Positions 48,840 through 58,313 of a stretch of DNA of 60,902 bases are shown in pieces. Made by a program: the position numbers and the translations under genes. The notes beneath the pieces were generated by a model. That model saw nothing but the letters and a program-made list of their open reading frames with translations. It was not told where the DNA came from and did not search any database. The stretch is taken from the NCBI GenBank assembly GCA_946409935.1, contig CAMJYG010000004.1:1-60902 (forward strand), in the 5' to 3' direction. Numbering within the stretch: the stretch's first letter is position 1; the number at the start of each line of letters is the position of its first letter. The stretch comes from an uncultured Clostridium sp. (lineage in GTDB: Bacteria > Bacillota > Clostridia > TANB77 > CAG-508).

Positions 48840-50444
48840 CTACAAATCAACACAACTTATATGTGTTATGCTTATTTCAGAATTTTCTTTTTCATCATAT
48901 CCACCAACAATAACTTGTTTTATTAAAATTTCAAAAGCATCTTTATCAAACTCGGTTACAATATCTCTATTTTCAAGATAAGCTCTTATTTTATTTAAAC
49001 TAAGTTTTCTGTTAGTGTTATTTCTTTCATCTAACATTAACTTTTCTTGTTTCATATTTAATTGTTCAATTTGGGCTTGTAACTTTTCTTTTCTCTCTAA
49101 AAATGTACCTCTATCTATGGCGTTATCTAGACTTAAATCAATTAGTTTATTCATTTTTGAATTTAACTTTTGCTTTTCTGCCTCGATATTTTCTATTAAC
49201 TTATCTGATGAATTATCAGTTATTATGTTGTTCATTCTGTTAATAAACTTTTCTACAATATCACCTTTATCACTGCACAAAATTTTATAAGCCTCTACAA
49301 AGCAATTTTCAATTATTGTTTCTTTAATCGCTTTACATTTTGGACATTCTGTTTTTCCTCTTTTTACAAAATTCATACAGTGCCAAACTGGTGCTGCGTT
49401 TTTTGTTCCAGAATTCCAATTTCTTCTTGTTAAAACTGTTCCACAAAATCCACAATAAATTCTGCTACTAAATGGATATTTTCTACTATAATTGCCTTTT
49501 CGTTTTCCTTTTCCTCTTGAACCTGCTCTTTTTTCAAGAATTTCTTGCACTTTATCAAATAGCTCTGGCTCAATTATTGCTTGATGATGTTCTTTTATGT
49601 AATACTGATTTTCTTCTCCCATATTTACTACTCGCTTATGAGTTATAGGGTCTGTTGTGTACGTTTTGCCTTGTAAGACATCACCTTTATACTTTTCATT
49701 TTTTAGTATTCTTCTAACTGTCGAATCACTCCAAACAGTTAATCCCTTTGGTGTTTGATATTTCATGTTTGTTAGTTCTTTGGCAATAATACTTGAACCA
49801 ACACCTTGTGCATATCTGTTGAAAATATATTTTACAATTTCCGCTTCTTCCTCATTTACAGATATACTTTTACTTTCTTTATCATAGGTATAACCCAAAC
49901 AGCCATTATATCCAATCAGCTCTCCTCGTTGTTGTTTCATTTTCAGTCCTAGTTTTACATGTGATGATATTGTTTCACTTTCTTGTTGTGCAACTGAACT
50001 AAGTATAGTTAATAATAACTCTCCTGCCATTTCTAGAGTATTAATATTTTCCTCTTCAAATAGAATTGCTACATTCTTCTCTTTTAACATTCTAACATAT
50101 TTTAGAGTATCTAAAGTATTACGTGCAAATCTTGAAATTGATTTTGTTAATATTAAATCAATTTTTCCGTTTAAGCTGTCTTGTATCATTCTCATAAAAT
50201 TACTACGTTTATAATCTTGCGTTCCAGAAATTGATTCATCTGCATACACTTCTACAAATAGCCATTCACTATTTTTATTGATTTTTTCATTGTATTATTT
50301 TACTTGTGATTCGAAACTATTTAATTGGTCTTCTGAATCTGTACTTACTCTTGCATACGCTGCTACTCTTAATCTTGTATTTATTTTTAAACCTGTAGTT
50401 CTATCTATTCTACCTTGAATTTTCTCTATAACTTGAACTTCCAT
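48840..50444 (-). pseudogene. Large serine recombinase, interrupted by TAA
   Basis: The frame begins MEVQVIEKIQG at ATG 50444 (GGAGG), with catalytic Ser in VAAYARVSTDSEDQ. A TAA at 50297-50295 follows FESQVK, where tyrosine is usual, and the frame then continues YNEKINKNSEW to 48840. Resolvase motif YADESISGT, recombinase domain, zinc ribbon (YCGFCGT ... CPKCKA) and coiled-coil are intact. The downstream part cannot act without the Ser-bearing N-terminus. Adjacent to ParB-like and SHOCT-like genes, as in Clostridia mobile islands. Confidence 0.85.
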
Positions 50445-50504
50445 TAATCCTCCATTCTGTTAGAGAGAACCCTGTTTGGATTATACACTATTACATTGAT
50501 AAAA

Positions 50505-50699
50505 TCAAATTTCTATTTTCTCTAGTTTATATTCCTTTATAATGCTCTCTTTCGCTTGTTTGTATATTTTCTCATTTATTAGTTGTTTTTTATATATTCT
50601 GTTTAAAAGTGCTATTTCAATGCTTCCGTTTAGTAAATTGACATCTGTTTTTTCTTTTAATAAATCAGTTTTATTCTTTTGTTCTTTTTGAATATCCAT
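50505..50699 (-). CDS. Small SHOCT-like protein
   Basis: 64 aa. The end LLNRIYKKQLINEKIYKQAK has the SHOCT/oligomerisation helix pattern seen in small proteins before serine recombinases. Start after AAGGTT. Probably part of the recombinase operon. Confidence 0.6.
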   Translation of the reverse strand: MDIQKEQKNKTDLLKEKTDVNLLNGSIEIALLNRIYKKQLINEKIYKQAKESIIKEYKLEKIEI

Positions 50700-50710
50700 A
50701 GTATGTAACC

Positions 50711-51454
50711 TTATACATCGGGTGTATTTTTAGCAATACTTATAATGTATTCCTTTAAACTATGTTTTGGTATTCCATTAAAGTGTTTTTCAATTTCATC
50801 TTGCGTAAATGAAACTCTAATGCTTTTTTCTTTTTTATACTTTTTAATTACTGATTCATTTAAGAAAAACATTCCATTATTCTTTTTACAAAATAAATAA
50901 TTTTGCTTTATTTTTTTAGCAACACTTTCTGTTATTTCACATCTAAAATGTTCCATTAAGTAACATATATTTTCTTGATTATGCTTATCTAGAAAACTAA
51001 TTTGCTCTGCTGACACTACTGATAGCTTTTTATTATTTACCATTTCTTGTAATTCTGGAATTAAATAATTCAATCTCAGATATTTTTGAAAACTTCCATT
51101 TGCAATTTTCTTATCTTTGCAAATTTGTTTTCTATCATGATTATATCTTTCATAATAATCTTTATAAATTTTAGCAATTTCCATAGGTGAATTGCCTGAT
51201 ACATTTGCTGTATTTGCAGATACATCTGTTGTATTTTCTGATACACTTTGTGTATTAAGAATTTCTTCAAATACTTCTTCTTTATCAATGTATAAAGCCT
51301 CTAGTAATTCGTCTATTGTTATAAATTCCTTATCTGCAAGTTGCAAGACTTGAACAATTGGCATCTTTTCTTCATCCAATCTTTGCTTAGCTTTTAAAAT
51401 CTCCTGTTTTTTGTAATAATTCATCATTACTTCGTTTGTCTTATCAATATACAT
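50711..51454 (-). CDS. ParB/KorB-like DNA-binding protein
   Basis: 247 aa. The middle region FQKYLRLNYLIPELQEMVNN then KKLSVVSAEQISFL is the ParB-type helix-turn-helix of mobile elements, preceded by a Ser/Thr/Val-rich repeat (VSENTTDVSANTANVSGN). The C-terminus is basic. No N-terminal CTPase motif is seen. GGAGG before the ATG. First gene of the recombinase cluster. Confidence 0.78.
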   Translation of the reverse strand: MYIDKTNEVMMNYYKKQEILKAKQRLDEEKMPIVQVLQLADKEFITIDELLEALYIDKEEVFEEILNTQSVSENTTDVSANTANVSGNSPMEIAKIYKDYYERYNHDRKQICKDKKIANGSFQKYLRLNYLIPELQEMVNNKKLSVVSAEQISFLDKHNQENICYLMEHFRCEITESVAKKIKQNYLFCKKNNGMFFLNESVIKKYKKEKSIRVSFTQDEIEKHFNGIPKHSLKEYIISIAKNTPDV

Positions 51455-51496
51455 AATACTTTACCTCCATAAACTTAAATATTTAAAAAATAAAAA

Positions 51497-51545
51497 GCAA
51501 AGAAAAAGAGCTAGATTTCTCTAACTCAATTTTCTCTGCTTTCGA
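51497..51545 (-). promoter_or_regulatory. Leader hairpin of ParB-like gene
   Basis: AGCAAAGAAAAAGAGCTAGA pairs with TCTAACTCAATTTTCTCTGCT, just upstream of the ParB-like gene on the minus strand. Confidence 0.6.
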
Positions 51546-51765
51546 TTTTTCATATTAAGATAATATCACCTTGTTTTTTATACGTCAATGAATGATTTTT
51601 GAAACAATTTTGAAATTTTGTAAATGTAGGAATTACCATATTATTTATTTTTTACTAATACACTTATTGTATTTCTTAATACTTATAGTGTATTTTCAAT
51701 TTTCTTTTTTGTGTTGTTTTTGCCTTATAATCCAGTTATATCAAGTATTTCATCATATAATCCAC

Positions 51766-51866
51766 GTTCTGCATTTTCTCTGCATTTTTAAAATTTTTAA
51801 GAGTGCTAGAAAGCTTGTCTTTCTATGTGTTTGCGTGATGCACACTGCATCACTATCCTGCCATTA
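51766..51866 (-). promoter_or_regulatory. Structured non-coding region, oriT-like
   Basis: Minus strand: GGCAGGATAG, perfect hairpin GTGATGCA/TGCATCAC, then AGAAAG-ACAAG-CTTTCT and GTGCT-type ends, homologous to 42530-42662. The two copies share about 100 bp of order and sequence. Confidence 0.5.
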
Positions 51867-51920
51867 GCGTTTTTTATAATTTGATTTTAACTAAAAAGTT
51901 TTATATGTCAAATTTCTTGA

Positions 51921-52107
51921 TTTTTTCATCCTATAGATTTTTATAAGACGGATTTTTTGTTTTTCTCGTCCCATAGATTTTTATAGGACGATTTTATCGA
52001 TTTTTTCGTCCTAAAAAATTTTATAGGACGAATTTTTTAATTTTTTTGTCCTATAGATTTTTATAAGACGATTTTTTCGATTTTTTCGTCCTATGGATTT
52101 TATTTTA
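51921..52107. repeat. 40-bp tandem repeat array of hairpins (4.5 units)
   Basis: Units begin at 51931, 51971, 52011, 52051 and 52091, exactly 40 bp apart. Each has GTCCTATAGATTTTTATAGG followed by AC, a stem-loop, and an AT-rich spacer GATTTTTTC. The last unit overlaps the stop codon of the fic gene. Not CRISPR: spacers are near-identical. Confidence 0.9.
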
Positions 52108-53239
52108 AAAACAAATCAATATATTTTTGAAAAGCAAATACTTGATTTCTACTATAACCTGTTGTTTCTATTATTATGTTATTTTCTAATAAAACATTTA
52201 CCGTATCTTTTAATGTTGATGACTTCATATTAGTTATTTCTATTATTTTTTTTCTATTTATTATTGGTTCATTATATAAAACATTAATTACTTTCTTTGC
52301 GTTTTCAGATTTTACTGGTAAATCTAATATAACTTTGTCCATCTCCATTGTTAGCTCTACAACTTTTCTAAATTTTTCCTTTGCTGTTTTTGATGTTTCA
52401 ATAACAGCTTCTAAGAAAAATTTAATCCAACCTATCATATCATTACGTGTTCTAACTCTTGTTAGCATATCATAGTATGTATCTTTATTTCTTTCAATAT
52501 AATCTGAAATATACAAACATGATTTTTGAAGCATTCCTTTACTTTGTATATAAAGTGGTACAAGCAATCTTCCAATTCTACCATTACCATCTAAGAATGG
52601 GTGTATTGATTCAAATTGATAATGCAAAATTGCAATTTTTATTAAATCTGGTGTATCAATTTCTTCGTTATTTATAAATTTTTCAAAATCACTTAAACAT
52701 TCAGCAACTTCTGTGTGTGGTGGTGGTACATAAACCGCTGTACTTGGCATACTTCCACCAATCCAATTTTGAGAAGTTCTAAATTCTCCCGGTGTTTTAT
52801 GCTCTCCACGAACTCCTGTCATTAGTATTTTATGGATTTCTCTTATTAATCTAGTACATACTGGAAACCCTTCACTAATTCTTTGAACTCCATAATTTGT
52901 TGCTTTAACATAATTTTGTACTTCTTCCCAGTCATCTCTTTTTTCTGGATTTACATCTGATACATCTAATAAATCTTCTTCTACTGTTGTTCTAGTTCCT
53001 TCAATTCTACTAGATTTATTAGCTTCAATTTTTACATGCATTTTAATGTATAAATCTACATTTGGAATTAAAAGCGAATAAGCATTTAGTTCTCCAATTT
53101 GTCTGTTTGCTTCTGCTAATAACTTGTCCAACTTTGTATCATCCCATCCCCAATTGTAATTTATTTTACTTGGAATAAATGCTTTGTAATCATTCATTTT
53201 TATATATTCACCTGATTTATATTCTTCTAACTTCTTCAT
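52100..53239 (-). CDS. Fic family protein
   Basis: 379 aa. N-terminal Fic_N-like helix, IKIEANKSSRIEGTRTTVEE (the inhibitory (S/T)xxxE(G/N) motif region: SSRIEGT), the catalytic loop HPFLDGNGRIGR and a C-terminal winged helix (IINRKKIIEITNMKSSTLKD). It transfers AMP or a related group to a protein hydroxyl. Start ATG 53239 after GGAGGCG. Often linked to toxin-antitoxin or DNA-binding roles. Confidence 0.93.
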   Translation of the reverse strand: MKKLEEYKSGEYIKMNDYKAFIPSKINYNWGWDDTKLDKLLAEANRQIGELNAYSLLIPNVDLYIKMHVKIEANKSSRIEGTRTTVEEDLLDVSDVNPEKRDDWEEVQNYVKATNYGVQRISEGFPVCTRLIREIHKILMTGVRGEHKTPGEFRTSQNWIGGSMPSTAVYVPPPHTEVAECLSDFEKFINNEEIDTPDLIKIAILHYQFESIHPFLDGNGRIGRLLVPLYIQSKGMLQKSCLYISDYIERNKDTYYDMLTRVRTRNDMIGWIKFFLEAVIETSKTAKEKFRKVVELTMEMDKVILDLPVKSENAKKVINVLYNEPIINRKKIIEITNMKSSTLKDTVNVLLENNIIIETTGYSRNQVFAFQKYIDLFLK

Positions 53240-53421
53240 AAAATCGCCTCCTAAAATTGTATTTATTTTTACGAACATTTGTATTGTATCATGTATTTAA
53301 ATTTTATACAAGACCTTTAACAAATTTCTATAAAAATATTGCTTTTTAATAAAATATAACTTACAATATATTTACATTTAACGTTGCACGCAATAGTGTG
53401 ATTAGTTCGTTTATAAACGCT

Positions 53422-53553
53422 GAAAATCCCTCTGACACAGAGGGATTTTCTTTTCTATTGTCGAAAACCTTCGTAAATGTTTAATAATTTACGAAGGTTT
53501 CCGACATGTATTTTGTTTTGCATTATAAAATGTCCGATTTATTCGGACATTTT
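53422..53553. terminator. Three strong hairpins in tandem
   Basis: GAAAATCCCTCT/AGAGGGATTTTC (53422-53450), AAACCTTCGTAAAT/ATTTACGAAGGTTT (53465-53500) and AAAATGTCCG/CGGACATTTT (53527-53553). They fill the 53279-53605 gap between fic and the RibD gene. Confidence 0.8.
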
Positions 53554-53605
53554 AATAAAACCTATTGAAAAACTAGTTTATAAATTTGTATTTTTTTAAA
53601 TCTTT

Positions 53606-54301
53606 TTATTGTAGAGCCTTATATTTTAACTGAATATACGAATCTTCTAGTTTATTACATTCTAGTAATTGTAACGGCAATAATTTATTTAATTCATTTT
53701 CATCAGCTATTGCTTCCCCATCTACCAATGTAGCAACATCTTTTCCACCAACGATTATTGGAGCTATAACAATATTTACAAAATCAATTAACTTATTTCT
53801 AACAAACATTCCATTTAACGTTCCACCTGATTGAATTGTCAATCTTTCTGCATTATATTTGCTATATAAATCTTCTAATAATTTTTCCAAATCTAAAGTA
53901 TCATAATATAAGATTTCCAAGTTGTCATATTTATCTTGTAAACTATATGCAATATGATTTTTATTTGTAGTAACCAATAATAGTTTGCCTACCCAATGAC
54001 ATAAATAATCTATTCCATTTTCATTTAAATGTGGTTTGTTATCTATTATTACAAATGTTACTGCATCAATCTTTTCATGATATTCTTTTTTATCATTAAC
54101 TCCTATTTTAGCCATTACCCTACCTGTGTTTAGAGAAAAAATATCCGTTTCTTGTTCTATTTCATAATATTGGTGCAGCCCTTCTTTAACTCCGTCTATT
54201 CTACAAAAATCCTTATCAGCGTCTAAATTATCGCTACTTCCACTACTTATTTTTCCATCTAATGATTCTAACATAAATAAAGTTGTTATTGGTCTATTCA
54301 T
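53606..54301 (-). CDS. RibD C-terminal / dihydrofolate-reductase-like protein
   Basis: 231 aa. TTLFMLESLDGKISSGSSDN, FSLNTGRVMAKIG, LTIQSGGTLNGMFV and FVNIVIAPIIVGGKDVATLV are the NADPH-binding elements of the RibD C-terminal family. Reduces a pteridine- or riboflavin-like substrate. AAAGGAAAG before the ATG. Isolated cassette. Confidence 0.88.
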   Translation of the reverse strand: MNRPITTLFMLESLDGKISSGSSDNLDADKDFCRIDGVKEGLHQYYEIEQETDIFSLNTGRVMAKIGVNDKKEYHEKIDAVTFVIIDNKPHLNENGIDYLCHWVGKLLLVTTNKNHIAYSLQDKYDNLEILYYDTLDLEKLLEDLYSKYNAERLTIQSGGTLNGMFVRNKLIDFVNIVIAPIIVGGKDVATLVDGEAIADENELNKLLPLQLLECNKLEDSYIQLKYKALQ

Positions 54302-54391
54302 ATAAAATCACTTTCCTTTCTCAAATATCTTATATTCATTATAAAATATTTAAAAAGCTATTTCTTGACTTTTCTTGCACAATTCCTATAT

Positions 54392-55219
54392 CTATTCTTT
54401 TGATATAGGAATCCATATTTCTGTATTTTCGTCATCATATAACTCAAAATCTATATCCATACATTGTTTATAACTAGATGTAATAAAAAACTCTTTATAT
54501 ATCCTTGTCCATAATTCATTTATATCTTTTTCATCTTGTCCTTTGCATTTAAAAACTACCCATGTACTTTTAGGAATTTCAATCTTTTCTATTTCAATAT
54601 TAGTTTCTATATCTTCTGTTTGTTCTATTCCAATTCCATATTTATATTCAAAATCACTTTGTGTACCTATACAAATCCCTAATAAATCTTTTTTATAGTT
54701 ATTTGATATTTTTTCTAAAGTTCCACTTTCTTTTAGTTCTTCCCAATATTTAGGAATTTCATCTTTATTTTCAATATTAAATTTTCTAAAAAATGCTGAT
54801 ACCTTAATAATATCTTTACTTTCAATTCGATAACTCAATATATTATTGGCATTAACCTCTATATCTAAATTTGCTTTACTAAAATTTTTAAATTCATTTC
54901 CATCTGTTTTAGCCATTTTAGGTACAACCCCGTGAAAATTCTTAAAAGCTCTTGAAAATGCTTCATGGCTTTCAAATCCATATTTTAACGCTATATCTAT
55001 TATATTTTCATTATTTTTTGAAATTTCTTGTGCTGCTACTGTTAATCTTCTATTTCTAATATAAGTTGTTGGAGAAATTCCAATTATAGCAGTAAAAATT
55101 CTATGAAAATAAAATGAAGACATACCAACTTCTTTTGATACTTTTTCAAAGTTAATATCTTTATCTAAATTATCTTCAATATAATCTACTGCTCTTTTTA
55201 GTTCATTTATATAATTCAT
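54392..55219 (-). CDS. AraC-type regulator with GyrI-like effector domain
   Basis: 275 aa. Residues 1-100 hold two AraC helix-turn-helix units (FEKVSKEVGMSSFYFHRIFTAI, IIDIALKYGFESHEAFSRAF). Residues 115-275 form a GyrI-like small-molecule-binding domain (GIGIEQTEDIETN, STWVVFKCKGQD, ELYDDENTEIWIPI). Likely activates multidrug or stress genes. AAGGAG site. Confidence 0.92.
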   Translation of the reverse strand: MNYINELKRAVDYIEDNLDKDINFEKVSKEVGMSSFYFHRIFTAIIGISPTTYIRNRRLTVAAQEISKNNENIIDIALKYGFESHEAFSRAFKNFHGVVPKMAKTDGNEFKNFSKANLDIEVNANNILSYRIESKDIIKVSAFFRKFNIENKDEIPKYWEELKESGTLEKISNNYKKDLLGICIGTQSDFEYKYGIGIEQTEDIETNIEIEKIEIPKSTWVVFKCKGQDEKDINELWTRIYKEFFITSSYKQCMDIDFELYDDENTEIWIPISKE

Positions 55220-55248
55220 AAATTACTCCTTATGTATTCTATTTTTTA

Positions 55249-56139
55249 TCATCGAAACAATGAAATTTGTCCATCATTTGTGCTTTCCTTTTTATATGTT
55301 CTTATAATATCATTCATTTTATATAATATCCCATACCTATCACATTCATCTGTGAATACTTTATATAACTGCTTATAATTAGGAACTAAACAATTATACC
55401 TATTTCCATAATTTTTAATGTATTTTTCTTTTACGCCTGGAAATCTTTCATCTAATTTTTCAAAATAATAAGCTCTTTGATTTTCTCTCAATGTCATTCC
55501 CATATAAGTATGAATAAATTTAGCACCATAACTACTAGCAAGTTTTACTAATTTTTTTATATCATCTTCTTTGTCTGTAATAAAAGGTAAGACCGGATTC
55601 ATCATAATTCCGGTAAAGATTCCATTATCATTCAATATCTTTATTGCCTCTAATCTTTTAGAAGATATACATACATTTGGTTCAATTATTTTTGATAATT
55701 TGTCATCTGGTGTAGTTATAGTAAATTTAATAATAACATTATTCTTTGAGTTTATTTCCTTTAGCAAATCTATATCTCTTAATATCAAATCACTTTTTGT
55801 ATCAATAGAAACACCAAAACCATATTTTGATATCAGCTGCAGGGCTCCTCTTGTTTGTTGATATTTTATTTCCATTGGATTATATGTATCGGACATAGCA
55901 CCAATACCTACAACACCTTTTACTCTTTTTTTGCTCAACTCATTTTCCAATATATGTAGTATATTTTCTTTGCCTCTTACTGTGTCAAAATTCTCAATAT
56001 GGTAGCAATCACTTCTACTATCACAATAAATACATCCATGTGAGCAACCTCTATATAAATTCATATTATAATCTACACCATACCACTCACCACCGTCTTT
56101 TACTTTTGTTAGTATAGTTTTGGCTTTTATAAATTCCAT
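55249..56139 (-). CDS. Radical SAM protein (SPL/Rv2578c type)
   Basis: 296 aa. The [4Fe-4S] cluster motif CSHGCIYCDS (CxxxCxxC) follows YNMNLYRGC. Then GIGAMSDTYNPMEIKY, FGVSIDTKSDLILRD and a helical C-terminus. Makes a 5'-deoxyadenosyl radical on an unknown substrate. A truncated second copy lies at 29147-29570. AGGAGAG site. Confidence 0.9.
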   Translation of the reverse strand: MEFIKAKTILTKVKDGGEWYGVDYNMNLYRGCSHGCIYCDSRSDCYHIENFDTVRGKENILHILENELSKKRVKGVVGIGAMSDTYNPMEIKYQQTRGALQLISKYGFGVSIDTKSDLILRDIDLLKEINSKNNVIIKFTITTPDDKLSKIIEPNVCISSKRLEAIKILNDNGIFTGIMMNPVLPFITDKEDDIKKLVKLASSYGAKFIHTYMGMTLRENQRAYYFEKLDERFPGVKEKYIKNYGNRYNCLVPNYKQLYKVFTDECDRYGILYKMNDIIRTYKKESTNDGQISLFR

Positions 56140-56151
56140 TGTTCTCTCCTA

Positions 56152-56580
56152 TTATAAAGAATTACTACAAATTTCAATTGTATTTTCTTCTGGATCAAAG
56201 ATATTAAAATAATAATATGGCTCTGTTATATTTACATACATTATTTCTGACATTTGACAAATGTTTAATTCTTTAATTCTGTTGTATTCTTTATTTAAAT
56301 TATCGGTATAAAAATTCAACGTTATAATATTGTTTTTCTTTTCTCCTCTATTAATATTAAAATTCTTAATGTATTCACTATTAAAGTTATACTGTAAATT
56401 TCCTCTTTTAATTTTATCTTCATCATATAATCTATTATATATAGATAATTTGTTTCCAAAATCAAATTCTACCCATCTATTTTTAGTGTATATACTTCCT
56501 TTTTTCTCAAATACTTTTTCATAAAAATCAACTACTTCATCAAATTTATCTGTTTCAATATATGTACTATATAATTCCAT
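56152..56580 (-). CDS. VOC-family (glyoxalase/dioxygenase fold) protein
   Basis: 142 aa. YSTYIETDKFDEVVDFYEKVF and YYFNIFDPEENTIEICSN show one betaalphabetabetabeta unit pair of the vicinal-oxygen-chelate fold. Metal residues are not clear. GAGGTG start. It ends 12 bases before the radical SAM gene, suggesting an operon. Confidence 0.8.
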   Translation of the reverse strand: MELYSTYIETDKFDEVVDFYEKVFEKKGSIYTKNRWVEFDFGNKLSIYNRLYDEDKIKRGNLQYNFNSEYIKNFNINRGEKKNNIITLNFYTDNLNKEYNRIKELNICQMSEIMYVNITEPYYYFNIFDPEENTIEICSNSL

Positions 56581-56590
56581 ATTTTACACC

Positions 56591-57133
56591 TCAATTTTTA
56601 TCTTGTTCTTCTAAAGCTAATGCTATTACCTTTTTTATATATTCATCTTTTCCGTGAGTATATTCTTTCCTATTATCCTTATATTTATCATATAATTCCA
56701 TTTTTAATTCCTTATAACGCATTCTTTCATCATCATGACTATTTAAATAATCTCTAAATAACATTGATGTTATTCCATTCATATCTCCTGTTTTATAAAC
56801 ATGTATAAAAGCTTTTACTTTTCCGTCTTCTTCTTTTCTAATTAAGTAGTCTCCACCAAGAGTAGGCTCTTTTTTTACAGTATAAACATTTCCTTCAACA
56901 ACAGATTCCGTATATTTTATAAAATCATCTAAATCATCTGTTTGAATATTAATATCAATAATAGGTTTAGATTTAATCCCTTTTATGCTTGTACTTCCAA
57001 CATGATCTATATATTTAATTCTGTCTTTATATATTTTTAATAATACTTCCTTTTCTTTTTCATAAATAGCAGGATAGTCTTCTCTATAATCAAAAAGCTC
57101 TAGATAACCTCTTTTTAATCCAACATTTTCCAT
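56591..57133 (-). CDS. GrpB/UPF0157 family protein
   Basis: 180 aa. DYREDYPAIYEKEKEVLLKI, IDHVGSTSIKGIKSKPIIDI and IHVYKTGD are the nucleotidyltransferase-like fold of the GrpB family. Function not settled. AAGGAG start. Confidence 0.9.
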   Translation of the reverse strand: MENVGLKRGYLELFDYREDYPAIYEKEKEVLLKIYKDRIKYIDHVGSTSIKGIKSKPIIDINIQTDDLDDFIKYTESVVEGNVYTVKKEPTLGGDYLIRKEEDGKVKAFIHVYKTGDMNGITSMLFRDYLNSHDDERMRYKELKMELYDKYKDNRKEYTHGKDEYIKKVIALALEEQDKN

Positions 57134-57144
57134 GATTACTCTCC

Positions 57145-57600
57145 TTATTTTTGTAGAATTTTTATTATTTCATTATCAATTTCATCAACATATCCAATAT
57201 CTTCTTCTAAATCCCATAACATTATCTTATCATTTTCATCTAAATCATTTTTTATAAATTCTGATATTTGGTCTTTATTTGTATAATAGATTGCAGTATA
57301 TACAATCTCACCAGTAGGTCTTGTTTTCTTAAATAAACCTTTGAATTCTAGATAATCCACTTCTTGATGGGTTTCTTCAAACAATTCTCGTTTTGCTGCT
57401 TCTCTTGGTGTTTCTCCTTTTTCAATTCCACCAACAGCTAATTCCCATTGTTTTCTCCAATTATTCCAGCCTATCAAGTATTTTCCATTTACTTCAAAAA
57501 CAACTCCTGCACTTGTTATATTCTCGTATTTATCAATATCTTCTTCGTTAATTGGTATATATTCTAACAATTTATAACCATTTTTATTTTCGACTATCAT
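57145..57600 (-). CDS. NUDIX hydrolase
   Basis: 151 aa. The NUDIX box GGIEKGETPREAAKRELFEE then THQEVDYLE is complete (GX5EX7REUXEEXGU). AGVVFEVNGKYLIG is the leading strand. Hydrolyses a nucleoside diphosphate-linked compound. ATG 57600 after AAAGGTG. Confidence 0.93.
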   Translation of the reverse strand: MIVENKNGYKLLEYIPINEEDIDKYENITSAGVVFEVNGKYLIGWNNWRKQWELAVGGIEKGETPREAAKRELFEETHQEVDYLEFKGLFKKTRPTGEIVYTAIYYTNKDQISEFIKNDLDENDKIMLWDLEEDIGYVDEIDNEIIKILQK

Positions 57601-57695
57601 AATTCTCACCTTTCAATATATAATTTATTTAATTTTAAAAATAAATAATTCATCTTCAAACTTATTATCGTTATTTCTTTACTAAATAAATTTCA

Positions 57696-58178
57696 TTAAT
57701 TATTAAAATTATTTTTAATAATATCTGATATTCTTTTTATTTCTTCATAGTTTTCATCGTTTCTAAAATTTGTTTTAGCATATTCAAATATAATTCCAAT
57801 ATTATCAATTATATCATTGGCAATTCTATTCATCCAATTATATCGAGGCAATATCCAAACATGTAAGTGTCTATTTTGTCTTTCTTCAAAAATATAATCA
57901 AATCTTTCACAAATTTTATTATCTCTCAAAATTTTAACGGTTTTATCTACAATTTCAAACATCTCATCTCTTTCATCTTTAGTTAACTCACATAATTTTT
58001 CAATATGCCTCTTTGGTGAAACAATGAAAAATCCTTGAATCGGCACTTCCCAATCTTGAGATAAAGTAAATCTTTCATTTTCATATGCCATTCCACATTC
58101 CAAATTAAATTCATGCTTACCATAGGCACATCCTGGACAACCTTTAAATATTATTTCTTTATTATTATAACTAATCAA
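57696..58178 (-). CDS. HIT-family protein
   Basis: About 160 aa. CPGCAYGKHEFNLECGM (possible zinc Cys pair), FFIVSPKRHIEKLCELTKDE and the histidine triad-like RHLHVWILPRYNW. Hydrolyses or transfers nucleotides. TTG 58178 is favoured by GGGAGG 7 nt upstream. A long TTG start at 58193 would contain the ribosome site. Confidence 0.75.
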   Translation of the reverse strand: MISYNNKEIIFKGCPGCAYGKHEFNLECGMAYENERFTLSQDWEVPIQGFFIVSPKRHIEKLCELTKDERDEMFEIVDKTVKILRDNKICERFDYIFEERQNRHLHVWILPRYNWMNRIANDIIDNIGIIFEYAKTNFRNDENYEEIKRISDIIKNNFNN

Positions 58179-58313
58179 TTCTTTTCCTCCCAAATCATTT
58201 TATTTTAGCTATTTTTTACTTCTAATAATTGTCTTTTTTATTTAATTCAGTTTATATAAGTAACCTACTGTTGGATATTTAATCCCATTTATTTCTAAAT
58301 ATCTTTTCATTAT

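Noticed and set aside
46680-50297. TAA reassigned to an amino acid
   Set aside because: Only two decaying mobile-element genes show it, and many conserved genes end correctly at TAA.
51921-52107. CRISPR array
   Set aside because: Repeats and spacers are alike in all units, the period is 40 bp in total and no cas gene is present.
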